64,000 nucleotides of DNA from Halobacteriales archaeon QS_4_70_19 (lineage in GTDB: Archaea; Halobacteriota; Halobacteria; Halobacteriales; Haloarculaceae). Location of the stretch: the NCBI GenBank assembly GCA_003020985.1, contig PXRM01000022.1:1-64000 (forward strand). Reading direction: 5' to 3'. The translations under genes were made by a program, and so were the position numbers. The stretch's first letter is position 1. Each line of letters begins with the position of its first letter. Under the pieces are notes generated by a model. That model saw only the letters and a list, made by a program, of their open reading frames with translations. It was not told the origin of the DNA and made no database searches. This document shows, in pieces, positions 37,431 to 47,039 of the stretch.

Positions 37431-40232
37431 GTGTCCGAGCATCCGTTCACCGACGCCGGTATCTCGCGTCGGCAGTTCGTGCGGCTCTCCGCCGCGACGG
37501 GGGCGGCACTCTCGCTGCCCGGCAACGCGACCGCCGACGCCACCGCCGACGCCTTCGGCGCCGAGTACCAGTTCGTCCAGAACCACACGCCAGCCGACCA
37601 CGCGGTCCCGACGGCCGTCGCGTTCAGCGACGCGGCGGGGCTGTCCGCGGTCGCGTCCATCGCGCCGGACGCCCGGACGACGACCGAACCCGCGCCGGCG
37701 GCGTACGCCCGCCTGACGACCGCCCAGGCCGAGCAGGTCGCCGACCTGCCGACGGCGGCGGACCTCCACTTCGCCCCCGGCGGCAATCCGTTCTGGCGGC
37801 TGGGCTACTACCCGCTGGGCGTGTTCCCCGACCCGTCGAACTGCGTCGACTACCTCGACATCGAGGAGGTCGCCGCCGGGTTCGACCACCTCGCCGACGA
37901 GCACGCCGACCGGATGCGGACCGTCGGCATCGGCCGGAGCGCCGGGAAGTACAACCGCCTGTCCGACCGCCGCGACCCGCGGGACGTGATGGTGGTGGAG
38001 GTGAGCGAGGACATCGACGACCGCGAGGCGTTCGCCGGGAAGCGGCAGGTCCTGATCAACTGCACCATCCACGGCAACGAGCGCGCCGGCGGCGAGGCGG
38101 GCCCCCGGTTCATCGAGCGGCTGCTGACGGGCGGCGAGTCGGCCATCGCCGAGTTGCTCGACGACTACGCGCTGATCTTCACGTTCACGAACCCCGACGG
38201 CTGGGCCGCACGCCGGCCGCAGTACGACAGCAACGGGGTCCCGTTCGCCCCGCTCCACGAACGGGGGAACCTCGGCGGGGACACCAACCGCCAGTACCCG
38301 AACCCCGGATGGGTGTCGGCCGCCCACACCATCGCCGAGCCGCTCGGGCGCAGCCTGGACGGGACGACCGACCCGCCGGACTACGTGGCCGACACCGTGC
38401 CGGACACGCTCGCCTTCGTCGAGCACTGCCGGAGCTACGAGAACCTGATCTGTGGCATCGACCTCCACGGGATGCTCTCCTCGAAGGACTTCGTCCTCGC
38501 ACTGGACGGGGCCTCCCAGTCCGACACCGGTACGCTGCAGAACAGTTTCGAGCTCATCGAGCGCATCGGCGAGGAGATCACGGAAGCGCTGCCCGAGTGG
38601 GAGACCGCCGGCCGGACCGTCTCCGGAGTGACCGGCGGCACCAACCCGGGCGTCTTCGGGCTCACGGCGGTCCCGGAGCAGGCGTTCAACTACGGCACGC
38701 CCGTCGAGACCATCGGCTACTCCGGCACCGGCTTCGTCGACGAGTGGATGTCGTTCCCCGAGGAGCTGGGCGGGCTGGGCATCCCCAGCCTGACGATGGA
38801 GATGGCCTACTCCAACCTCGTGGGCGGCAACGCCTACGACCCAGCGCGCGTCGGGATGCAGGTCGACGGCTACCAGGCATCCATCCGGGGCGCCGTCGAG
38901 TACGCCACCCGGGAGGTGGAAGGGCGCTTCGAGTCCGACGGCGACGTCGCCTTCGTCGACACGGACGAGCTGGTCCGGTCGGCCGGCGACCTGCCCCACG
39001 TCGATGGAGACGACGACGGCACGGCCGAGGCCGGCGACGACCCCGACACTACGACGGCGGCGAGCACGACCACCCGGGATGCGACGCTCCCGGCTGGCGG
39101 GACGACGGCCCTCTCCTACACCGTCGACGCGGACACGGACCGGTTCGCCGTCTACCCGCACGTCCACGAGTCGGTCGCCAGTGCGGAACTGGTCGCGCCG
39201 GACGGCCGGACCGTCCGGACGTTCGACGCGACCGAGGGGCGGGCCCTGGGCGGTGCCTGCTGTGCGCTCCCGACCTGGGAGGTGCGCGACCCCGCGGCCG
39301 GCGAGTGGACGCTCCGGTTCGTCGACGAGCAGGGCGCGGGGAGCAGCGCCGAGGCGGAGTTCGCCGCCACCCGCGGGACGGCCGCCGACGCGCCCGACCC
39401 CGAGACGGAGCTGGGGTACGAGCAGCGCGTCTACGAGGTCGACCCGCTCCAGTACTTCCGCGACCTCGACGCCGACGCCACGGACGACGTGGACGGCCTC
39501 GGGGTCGGCACCATCGCCGGCAAGGACGACGAGGACACCGAGGAGGTACCGGAGGTACCGCCCCGCGTCATCGAGCTGCTGGGACGGAACCCGTTCCGGG
39601 ACGAAGTCGACGAGGACGACGGGCCGGCGGACCCGCTCGCTGGCTACGACCACCTCGTCGCGGTCCACGACGACGGGGTCGAGAACGACGACTACGTCGC
39701 GGCCATCGAGCGGTTCGTCCGGGAGGGCGGCAACCTCGTCCTCACGGACGCGGGGCTGCACCTGCTGGCCGCGATGGAGGACGTCCCCATCGAGCCCGGC
39801 GACGTCACCACGAGCCGGGACAACTACGTCGCCCAACTGGAAGACGTGAACGACGACCACCCGCTCGTCACCGACCGGGCCCCCATCCAGGACCACCTCT
39901 GGTACATCGCGCCGCTGGGTTACGCGGAGGACGAGGCGCCGGTGACCGCCGTCGACAGTGCCGCGTTCGAGGACGCCGGTGGCACCGTCGCGGGCACGGT
40001 CGGCGGCGACGTGGTGGTCGGTGCGCTGGAACTCGGCGACGGGACCGTCCAGGTCGTGGGGAGCCTGCTCCCCCCGGCCAACCAGGGTAACCTCCACCCG
40101 TTCGGGATGCTGGACTACGCGGCGACCTACTTCGGTCACCTCGTGATGACGAACGCGCTCCGGGCCCAGCAGGTCCGCGAGGTGGACGGCGAGGAGGTGC
40201 TGCGGATCGGTCGCGGGAGCGACGGGGCCTGA
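37431..40232 (+). CDS. Tat-exported M14-family zinc carboxypeptidase
   Basis: 'ISRRQFVRLSAATGAALSLPG' Tat; 'TIHGNERAGGEAGPRFIERLL' HxxE zinc site; 'GIDLHGM'. Confidence 0.88.
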   Translation: MSEHPFTDAGISRRQFVRLSAATGAALSLPGNATADATADAFGAEYQFVQNHTPADHAVPTAVAFSDAAGLSAVASIAPDARTTTEPAPAAYARLTTAQAEQVADLPTAADLHFAPGGNPFWRLGYYPLGVFPDPSNCVDYLDIEEVAAGFDHLADEHADRMRTVGIGRSAGKYNRLSDRRDPRDVMVVEVSEDIDDREAFAGKRQVLINCTIHGNERAGGEAGPRFIERLLTGGESAIAELLDDYALIFTFTNPDGWAARRPQYDSNGVPFAPLHERGNLGGDTNRQYPNPGWVSAAHTIAEPLGRSLDGTTDPPDYVADTVPDTLAFVEHCRSYENLICGIDLHGMLSSKDFVLALDGASQSDTGTLQNSFELIERIGEEITEALPEWETAGRTVSGVTGGTNPGVFGLTAVPEQAFNYGTPVETIGYSGTGFVDEWMSFPEELGGLGIPSLTMEMAYSNLVGGNAYDPARVGMQVDGYQASIRGAVEYATREVEGRFESDGDVAFVDTDELVRSAGDLPHVDGDDDGTAEAGDDPDTTTAASTTTRDATLPAGGTTALSYTVDADTDRFAVYPHVHESVASAELVAPDGRTVRTFDATEGRALGGACCALPTWEVRDPAAGEWTLRFVDEQGAGSSAEAEFAATRGTAADAPDPETELGYEQRVYEVDPLQYFRDLDADATDDVDGLGVGTIAGKDDEDTEEVPEVPPRVIELLGRNPFRDEVDEDDGPADPLAGYDHLVAVHDDGVENDDYVAAIERFVREGGNLVLTDAGLHLLAAMEDVPIEPGDVTTSRDNYVAQLEDVNDDHPLVTDRAPIQDHLWYIAPLGYAEDEAPVTAVDSAAFEDAGGTVAGTVGGDVVVGALELGDGTVQVVGSLLPPANQGNLHPFGMLDYAATYFGHLVMTNALRAQQVREVDGEEVLRIGRGSDGA

Positions 40233-40239
40233 GGCCGGC

Positions 40240-40734
40240 TCAGAGGAACTCGTCCGTCTCGCTCCGGGTCTCGGCCAGCGGGTCGCCGGTCTCGACGGCG
40301 AGTGCGCCGTCGACGGCCTCCCGGGCGCCGGGGATGGGGTCGTGGGTCTCGACGTAGACGGCGAGCGCGAAGTCGACCGGGTCACCGCCCGCGAGTTCGA
40401 CCGCCTCCGTCCGCGACAGCCGGGCGTCGAGCCAGTCGCGGACGACCTCGCGGCCGGTCGGGCCGAGCGGCTGGACGGGCTCGCCGAGCCGGTGGAGTGC
40501 CTTCGCGCCGGTGACGGGTGCTACCTCGGCCTCGCGGGCCGCGTCGCCGACGCTCGCCCCGCGCGTGTACGCCGTGACCAGTGTTGCCGCCGCTTCGGGC
40601 GTGCAGGGGAGCCCGCCCGCGAACTCGCGGAGCCGCTCGGGGAGGGGCGCGTCCGTGTCGTCGACGGTCGCGACGCCGCGTGCCTCCTGCTCCGTCGTCA
40701 CCTCCAGCCCGGCAGCGATCTCCGAGAGCGTCAC
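40240..40734 (-). CDS. Conserved haloarchaeal HTH-like protein
   Basis: 164 aa; predicted HTH-like 'TRGASVGDAAREAEVAPVTGAKALHRLG'. Confidence 0.75.
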   Translation of the reverse strand: MTLSEIAAGLEVTTEQEARGVATVDDTDAPLPERLREFAGGLPCTPEAAATLVTAYTRGASVGDAAREAEVAPVTGAKALHRLGEPVQPLGPTGREVVRDWLDARLSRTEAVELAGGDPVDFALAVYVETHDPIPGAREAVDGALAVETGDPLAETRSETDEFL

Positions 40735-40903
40735 GGGCGGAGGTTGCTCCGGAACCGTAATTAAATTTTGTCCAGCGGTGGGGAGAATCGAGCCGAGCGC
40801 GGAGAGCTACCTACCGGTGACCGGTCGGTAGTTCGCGGCCGCTCCCGGTCGAACGCGGCGGTTGCGGTCCTTCTTGAAGGGGTATCGCGCCCAACCCTCG
40901 CAC

Positions 40904-41821
40904 ATGAGCACGACGGCGACCACGTGCCCGGAGTGCGACGGTCGACTGCACAGCGAGGGAACCGAGACGGTCTGCGGGGAGTGCGGCCTAGTGGTCGACG
41001 AGGACGCCATCGACCGCGGTCCCGAGTGGCGGAACTTCGCGGACGACGACACGAATCCCCGCCGGACCGGCGCGCCGTTGACGCGGAGCCGCCACGACCG
41101 CGGCCTGTCGACGGAAATCGGCCGGTCGACGCGGCTGAAGGGTCGCAAGCGCCGGCGCGTTGCCCGGATGCGCACGCACCACCGGCGCGCCTCGGTCGGC
41201 GACAAGGCCGACCGGAACCAGATGTACGGGTTCACGGAGATCCGGCGGCTCGTGAGCCAGCTGGAACTCCCGGAGAGCGTCCGGGACCGGGCCTGCGTCC
41301 TGTTCGAGTCCGCACAGGACGCCGGGCTGTTGCAGGGGCGCTCCATCGAGGGGTTCGCCGCCGCGGCGACCTACGCCACCTGCCGGACGGCGTCGGTCTC
41401 GCGGACCCGGACCGAGATCGTCGACCGGGCCCGGGCGGACGCGGGTGAGCTCGCGGCCGCCTACGACGCGCTCAACCGCGAACTCGGGCTCCCGACCGGG
41501 CCCATCGACCCGACGGAGTACCTCGCCCGCTTCGCCTCGAAGCTCGACCTGCCGAACGCGGTCGAGCGCCACGCCCGTGCGCTCGCCGAGGCGGGCGCCG
41601 AAGCCGGCCTCGTCAACGGTCGCAACCCGAGCGGGTTCGCCGGGGGCTGTCTGTACGCGGCGGCGCGAGAGCACGACCACGACCTCACCCAGCGCGAGGC
41701 CGCCGAGGTGGCCGACGTGACGCCCGTCACGCTCCGCTCGGCCTACCGCGACGTCCGCGACCTGGAGCCGTCGGAGGGGCCCCCGGAGACGGCGGCCGGC
41801 GTCGCGCCCGCCGACGACTGA
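40904..41821 (+). CDS. tfb: Transcription initiation factor IIB (TFB)
   Basis: 'CPECDGRLHSEGTETVCGECGLVVDEDAIDRGPEWRNF' Zn ribbon, two cyclin repeats. Confidence 0.95.
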   Translation: MSTTATTCPECDGRLHSEGTETVCGECGLVVDEDAIDRGPEWRNFADDDTNPRRTGAPLTRSRHDRGLSTEIGRSTRLKGRKRRRVARMRTHHRRASVGDKADRNQMYGFTEIRRLVSQLELPESVRDRACVLFESAQDAGLLQGRSIEGFAAAATYATCRTASVSRTRTEIVDRARADAGELAAAYDALNRELGLPTGPIDPTEYLARFASKLDLPNAVERHARALAEAGAEAGLVNGRNPSGFAGGCLYAAAREHDHDLTQREAAEVADVTPVTLRSAYRDVRDLEPSEGPPETAAGVAPADD

Positions 41822-41902
41822 TACGGATTACGCTAACTGTTTACCACGATGACCGCCTGAGGGCAAGCGGTCAATGTGGAACGGACGTAGCGTAATCCGT
41901 AT
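41821..41902. mobile_element. MITE-like solo palindromic element with 15-bp perfect terminal inverted repeats
   Basis: atacggattacgcta (41821-41835) ... tagcgtaatccgtat (41888-41902); internal gaccgc/gcggtc stem. Confidence 0.6.
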
Positions 41903-41922
41903 AACGCGGGGGAGTCCGGCGC

Positions 41923-42201
41923 TCAGCCCAGCACCACGACCGACCCGGCCTCGCACTCGACCCGCCGGGCGAGAATCGCCCGCTCGACAGCCGTGAGCGA
42001 CCCGTCCGACGTGACGATCGGCACGCCGGCCCGCGTCCGGAACGCCTCGACAACCGTCGCTCGCCCCGCTAGCACGTCCCGACCGTCGGGTCCCCGGCCC
42101 GCCCCCGTGACTGCACCCGTCGTGTCGAGGAGCCCTCCACCGAGGGTCGCCGCGAGGCCGAGCGCGGGAGCGGCGACACCCGACTGGATGCGGACTCTCA
42201 C
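41923..42201 (-). CDS. Small conserved haloarchaeal protein
   Basis: 'VRVRIQSGVAAPALGLAATLGGGLLDTTGAVTGAG...VECEAGSVVVLG'; overlaps the downstream end of the next minus-strand gene. Confidence 0.65.
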   Translation of the reverse strand: MRVRIQSGVAAPALGLAATLGGGLLDTTGAVTGAGRGPDGRDVLAGRATVVEAFRTRAGVPIVTSDGSLTAVERAILARRVECEAGSVVVLG

Positions 42202-42944
42202 GGCCCCTGTTCCCCGTCCGCGCCCCTCACCTCGCTCCCACAGTCCGCGCCGTCCCTCCCACCTGTGTCCTCCGTTCCACCCGGCCCGCGGACCGCCGCC
42301 AGCCGCTCGTTCAGCGCGGCGGCTCGCGCTTCCAGCGCGGCGAGCGTCTCCCGGTCCACGACGACCGTCGCGTGCCCCGGCGAGCGGTCCCGCCGACCAC
42401 GCTCGACGGCCGCCACACGCCGCTCCAGTGCCCCGAGCCACGCGGCGATGGCCGGCGGGAGCGCGACCCCGGCGCCGTCCGGGCGGACCGGTTCGTCGGC
42501 GGACCGCGGCTCGTCACCGGTTGCCCCGTCGGCGTTCGGCCCGGCCGCAGGCTCCAGTTCCCCCTCGGCCGCCAGTCCGGCGGCGGCCCCGTCCGGCGGG
42601 CGTGGAGCGGGGACCGTCGGCCCCGCGGCGTCGTCTCCGTCGGCCGGCCCGTCGCCCGCGTCCCCGGCTCGCGCGACCGCGTGGTGGGTCAGTTCGACCG
42701 GCCGCTCGCACGGCGGCGCGGGGCTGGCGTACCCCAGCGCGGCGTGCTCGCCGGGGGCGAGCAGGCAGGTCGCGGTCCCGTCGGCCCACGCGGGGCCGGG
42801 GCTGTCAGCGGGTGGCGTCCGGACGGGACCGTCGAGCCGGTTCGCCAGCCGGACCCGGCGGCGGTCGGCGGTGTCGTTGTGGACGATGCACTCGACGAGC
42901 GTGAGCCCGCCGCGGCGGTCGACCTCGCACTCGAGCGTCGGCAC
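42198..42944 (-). CDS. Conserved haloarchaeal protein
   Basis: GTG start 'VPTLECEVDRRGGLTLVECIVHNDTADRRRVRLANRLDGPV'; overlaps next gene. Confidence 0.75.
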   Translation of the reverse strand: MPTLECEVDRRGGLTLVECIVHNDTADRRRVRLANRLDGPVRTPPADSPGPAWADGTATCLLAPGEHAALGYASPAPPCERPVELTHHAVARAGDAGDGPADGDDAAGPTVPAPRPPDGAAAGLAAEGELEPAAGPNADGATGDEPRSADEPVRPDGAGVALPPAIAAWLGALERRVAAVERGRRDRSPGHATVVVDRETLAALEARAAALNERLAAVRGPGGTEDTGGRDGADCGSEVRGADGEQGP

Positions 42945-42999
42945 GGGGACGGTGGTCCCGGCATGGTACGTGAAGCTACGCCCGGCGCGAGGGTCGCTC

Positions 43000-43788
43000 T
43001 CAGTGCCCCTCGAACTCGGGGCGGTCGTCGTTCCCCAGCGCGGCGATGGCCCGGGCGTGGTCGTCCGTGTCGAGGGCGACCGCCTGCCGGTACGCCTCGT
43101 CGTCGAGCGCGGCGTCGAGGTCGGCGTCGGCACCGTGGAGCAACGCCGCCTTGATGCTCCGCAGCGCGACTGGCGGGCCGCCGGCGATAGACGTGACCAG
43201 GTCGTCGACGTGTGCCGCGAACGACTCGTCGGGGACGGTCCGGGCGACGAGCCCCAGTTCGGCGGCCGTCTCCCCGTCGACGATGCGCCCCGTCGCGGCC
43301 AGTTCCACGGCGGTCGCCCAGCCGACGCGCCGGGGGAGCGTGTACGAGAGCCCGCAGTCCAGGCCCAGCCCCAGGCGGACGTGCGAGAACCCGATGCGGG
43401 CCCGCTCGCTGGCGACCGGGATGTCGCAGGCGAGCGCGAACCCGGCCGCATCGCCGACGGCCGGGCCGTCGACCGCCGCGACGGTCGGGAGCGGGTGCGT
43501 GAGGATCTCCCGGGCGAGCGCCTGCTCGTTGTCCCGGATGGCGGCCACCCGCTCCGGGAGCGACCCGGCGGCGTGCGCCGGGTCCATCGCCTCGACGTCG
43601 AACCCCGAGGAGAACGCGTCCCCGGCACCCCGCAGGAGAACACACCGGGCGTCCCCGTCCCGCGCAGCCCGGAAGGCGTCGTGGATGGCGCGGTACTCCG
43701 CGCGTCGGAGGGGGTTGTCCCGCTCGGGCTGGTCCATCGTGACCGTGTGGACTCCGTCGGTCAGGTCGGTCGTGATGCGGTCGGACAT
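43000..43788 (-). CDS. Enoyl-CoA hydratase/isomerase family protein
   Basis: 'VLLRGAGDAFSSGFDVEAM', 'PTVAAVDGPAVGDAAGFALACDIPVASERARIGF'. Confidence 0.92.
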   Translation of the reverse strand: MSDRITTDLTDGVHTVTMDQPERDNPLRRAEYRAIHDAFRAARDGDARCVLLRGAGDAFSSGFDVEAMDPAHAAGSLPERVAAIRDNEQALAREILTHPLPTVAAVDGPAVGDAAGFALACDIPVASERARIGFSHVRLGLGLDCGLSYTLPRRVGWATAVELAATGRIVDGETAAELGLVARTVPDESFAAHVDDLVTSIAGGPPVALRSIKAALLHGADADLDAALDDEAYRQAVALDTDDHARAIAALGNDDRPEFEGH

Positions 43789-43893
43789 GTCGGGCGCCTC
43801 GCCCGACCGGTGGGTAAGCGTTCCGGCGGTCGCGAGGCCCGTCCCGGTCGCCGCCTCCCCGACGCTTATCGCTCGACCGTCACAGGAACGGGT

Positions 43894-44307
43894 ATGACCG
43901 ATGCGAACCACGAGTTCCTCGCGAACCACGACCACCTCCGCGACCTCGGTATCACCATCGAGACCCAGGAGGAGGGGTGGGTCCGGGCCACCCTCCCCCA
44001 CCGCGAGAGGCTCACCAACCCCGGGAGCGACGTCATCCAGGGCGGCGTGGTCGCGACGCTCATCGACCACCTCGGCGGCGCCGTCCTCCGGACCACGCTG
44101 GCGGAGCCGCTCGGGACGCCCCACGCCTCGACCGACCTCAACGTCTCCTACCTCGAACCGGCCGACGGCGACCTCACCGCCGAGGGCACCGCCCTCCGGG
44201 TCGGCGGCTCGATGGGCGTCGTCCGCGTGGCGGTCCGGACCGGCGAGGGCGACGACGAGCGGCTGGTCGCGGAGGGCCGGGTCACGCTGCACATCAACCG
44301 GGGGTAA
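43894..44307 (+). CDS. PaaI-like hot-dog thioesterase
   Basis: 'NPGSDVIQGGVVATLIDHLGGAVLRT', 'STDLNVSYLEPADGDLTAEG'. Confidence 0.92.
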   Translation: MTDANHEFLANHDHLRDLGITIETQEEGWVRATLPHRERLTNPGSDVIQGGVVATLIDHLGGAVLRTTLAEPLGTPHASTDLNVSYLEPADGDLTAEGTALRVGGSMGVVRVAVRTGEGDDERLVAEGRVTLHINRG

Positions 44308-44385
44308 GCCGAGGACGGTCGGACGCCGTATACGAGATCATCGTCGGAACGGGGCCGTTCGTCCGTAATCCGTCGAATTACCGGA

Positions 44386-44400
44386 TAATCCGCGGGATTA
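44386..44400. promoter_or_regulatory. Palindrome taatcc-gcg-ggatta upstream of cupin gene
   Basis: Perfect 6-bp arms ~53 bp upstream of ATG 44453. Confidence 0.35.
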
Positions 44401-44452
44401 CGCCATCAACCGTGGCCCTGGAGTTATGTGCGCGGCCCCACAGCGGGTGAGT

Positions 44453-44977
44453 ATGGAGAAGGTCGACATCGACGCGGTCGAGCAGGCAGCGCTGAGCGGC
44501 CCGACCGACCGGCGCGACCTCGGGCGGGCGCTGGGCGCGACGGACGTGGCGGTGATGTACTACGAACTCGACCCGGGCGACAAGTTCTCCGGCGGCTACC
44601 ACACCCATCTCGACCAGGAGGAGATCTTCCTCGTGCTGGAGGGGGAGGCGGAGTTCAAAACGAGGGAGCCGCTACGCGGCTCCGAGCCAGCGAGCGGCGA
44701 CGCCGCGAGCGAGGGAGCGAAGCTGACCGTCGGCGCGGGCGAGGCCATCCGGTTCGCGCCCGGGGAGTTCCAGACCGGCTACAACCACTACGACAACGAC
44801 GACCCGGTCCGGGGGCTGGCGCTGGGTGCGCCCGCCGGGATGGACGAGACGGTGTCCATCGTGACGTGCCCCGACTGCGGCGAGGAGGGGGAGCACGACG
44901 TCGACCTCGACGAGACCGGCGGCGTCGTGACGACGACCTGCCGGAACTGCGGGTTCGTGATCGAGACCGAGCCCTGA
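44453..44977 (+). CDS. Cupin-domain protein with C-terminal zinc ribbon (paralog 1)
   Basis: 'GGYHTHLDQEEIFLVLEGEAEF...GEAIRFAPGEFQTGYNHYD', C-terminal CPDCGEE...CRNCGF. Confidence 0.9.
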   Translation: MEKVDIDAVEQAALSGPTDRRDLGRALGATDVAVMYYELDPGDKFSGGYHTHLDQEEIFLVLEGEAEFKTREPLRGSEPASGDAASEGAKLTVGAGEAIRFAPGEFQTGYNHYDNDDPVRGLALGAPAGMDETVSIVTCPDCGEEGEHDVDLDETGGVVTTTCRNCGFVIETEP

Positions 44978-45733
44978 CTACAGCCGGATCACGGGAGCCC
45001 CGAGCCAGTCGCTCGCAGCACTCGCGGCCGGGAACCGGCGGGCGACGAGGACGACCGGCGCCGTCAGCGGCGCCCCCCGCGCCAGCGCCAGCCGCGCCGT
45101 GACGGGGTCGGCCGCGTCGACGGTGGTCGCCCGGGCGCCGGGGGTCGCGACGACGGCCGCGTCGACCCGTTCACGGACACGCCGGGCGAGCGTCGCACGT
45201 GCCTCGCGCCGGGCGTTCGCCAGCCGGTCCTCCAGTTCGAGACGGCGCTCGCGGGCATCACGCGCCTCGCGGGCCCGCTCCCGCGCCCGGTCGAGCGCCT
45301 GCCGGGCGGCCGCGCGCTCGGTCTCGGCCTCCGACAGCGCGCTCGCGGCCGCCGCCAGGTCGGCTTCCGCGTCGGCCGTGTCCGCGCCGGCCTCGCGGAG
45401 CGCCTCCAGTCGCCCCCGACACGCCGCGACCCGCTCGCGCCGGCGCTCGACGTCCGCCCCGGCCGCGGCCACCCGCTCCCGGGCGGCCCGCAGGTCGGCG
45501 GACGGCGGGTCGAGGTCGGCGAGGCGGGCTTCGAGCGCCTCGATGCGGTCGCGGGTCGACGCCCGGTGGCCGAGCGCCCGTGCGACGGCCGCCAGCGCCC
45601 GTCGCCGTGGGAGCGACCGTGGGGCGACCAGGCCGGCGAACTCGTGGACCGGCCCGGGCGTGGGACAGCGGACGCGGGCGTCGTCACCGTCGCGGACGGC
45701 GGCCGCGAGCGTCGACGCGGCCGCGTCGCTCAT
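44978..45733 (-). CDS. Coiled-coil conserved haloarchaeal protein
   Basis: 251 aa; heptad-rich; overlaps next gene by ATGA-type junction. Confidence 0.8.
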   Translation of the reverse strand: MSDAAASTLAAAVRDGDDARVRCPTPGPVHEFAGLVAPRSLPRRRALAAVARALGHRASTRDRIEALEARLADLDPPSADLRAARERVAAAGADVERRRERVAACRGRLEALREAGADTADAEADLAAAASALSEAETERAAARQALDRARERAREARDARERRLELEDRLANARREARATLARRVRERVDAAVVATPGARATTVDAADPVTARLALARGAPLTAPVVLVARRFPAASAASDWLGAPVIRL

Positions 45734-46080
45734 CGTTCCCGGGGGAGCGCCTGCGCCTTCAGCGCCTCCGGCGACGGGTGGTCGGTGCCGGCGGCGAACC
45801 GGCGGTACGGGGTACTCGGCTCCTCGCGGGTCTCGTACGCCGCTGCGGCCTCGCGGACCGCGGCGTCCGTGTCAGTGAACTCGTTGAACGGGCGGGTCCG
45901 CTCGACCTGCACGTCGTCGGGGTGCTTCTCGCACAGGCGGAGGGCGAGGAAGGCGCCGTGACCGGTCGCCGCGAACAGGGCCGCGCGGCCGAACCGCCGG
46001 ACGACGGTCTCCTCGTGGGCGCGACAGACGTTCCGCAGGTCCCGGCGAGCCCCCCGCGAGTAGGTCACCACCAGCAGCAC
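45730..46080 (-). CDS. Conserved haloarchaeal protein
   Basis: 'MLLVVTYSRGARRDLRNVCRAHEETVVRRFGRAALFAATGHGAFLALRL'. Confidence 0.8.
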   Translation of the reverse strand: MLLVVTYSRGARRDLRNVCRAHEETVVRRFGRAALFAATGHGAFLALRLCEKHPDDVQVERTRPFNEFTDTDAAVREAAAAYETREEPSTPYRRFAAGTDHPSPEALKAQALPRER

Positions 46081-46238
46081 GCCCGGGCCTGACGCCTGCT
46101 GCTACGTAAATTTACTGCATGGAATCAACTTCGGAAGGAAGTCGGTGGCACGGGGCGCCCGGCGGCCCGCCAGGGCGGCTGCGGCGCGTCGCGGCGGGAG
46201 TCGTGCGATTCAAGTAGTCGCTCGGCCTCGTTGCGCGT

Positions 46239-46613
46239 ATGAAATTCCAGGGCCGCTCCGAGACCAAGCGAACCGGGGGCCGACGCCGACGGACGAGCAA
46301 GAAGCGAAAGCACGAGCTGGGCCAGTCGCCGACGGAGACCCGTGTCGGCGAGCCCCGCCTGAAAACGGTCGACGCGCGCGGCAACAGCACGAAGGTCCGC
46401 GCCATCACCACCGACCGCGCGACCGTCGCCACCGACGACGGGACGGTCGCCGCCGAGGTGCAGAACGTCGCCGAGAACGAGGCCAACCCGAACTACGTCC
46501 GACGGAACATCGTCACGAAGGGCGCCATCGTCGAGACGAGCGAGGGCCGCGCCCGCGTCACCTCGCGTCCCGGGCAGGACGGCCAGATCAACGCCGTCCT
46601 CGTCGAGGAGTAG
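46239..46613 (+). CDS. rps8e: 30S ribosomal protein S8e
   Basis: 'MKFQGRSETKRTGGRRRRTSKKRKHELGQSPTETRVG...VTSRPGQDGQINAVLVEE'. Confidence 0.96.
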   Translation: MKFQGRSETKRTGGRRRRTSKKRKHELGQSPTETRVGEPRLKTVDARGNSTKVRAITTDRATVATDDGTVAAEVQNVAENEANPNYVRRNIVTKGAIVETSEGRARVTSRPGQDGQINAVLVEE

Positions 46614-46703
46614 TCGGCGCACCGACCACCGGTTCACGGGCTCTTCTCGGGCCGGCCGCTCGCATCGGAAAGACCCATCCAGCTCCGCCGCCTCCGTTCG
46701 ACC

Positions 46704-46997
46704 ATGACGCGAACGCTGGACGGCGAGGTACTGCACGTCGTCCCGCCGGAGGAACTCGACGACCACGACGTCGAGGAGGAGCTGCGAGAACTGGCCGACT
46801 CGCGCTACGTGCTGGTCTGCCGCGCCGGGGGAGAGCCGTCCTGGTTCGAGCGGCTCCGTTCGTTCCTCACCCGGCGCCCCATCGAGGCGGCGACGCTCGT
46901 CTCGGAGACGAGGGTCGAGGAGGGCGACGAGGTGACCGCCACGGTCCGGGAGACGGACCTGCCGGGCGTCTACGAGGCGACCGACCTCCGGACCTGA
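46704..46997 (+). CDS. Conserved haloarchaeal protein
   Basis: 97 aa acidic ORF, GC3-rich. Confidence 0.75.
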   Translation: MTRTLDGEVLHVVPPEELDDHDVEEELRELADSRYVLVCRAGGEPSWFERLRSFLTRRPIEAATLVSETRVEEGDEVTATVRETDLPGVYEATDLRT

Positions 46998-47039
46998 ACG
47001 GGGAACGGTGGCGGGAGCGACCGGAGCGGTCGGGAGGGG

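Noticed and set aside
37281-40385. 1034-aa minus-strand ORF antisense to the M14 peptidase
   Set aside because: Mirror of a high-GC3 coding frame; no recognisable domains.
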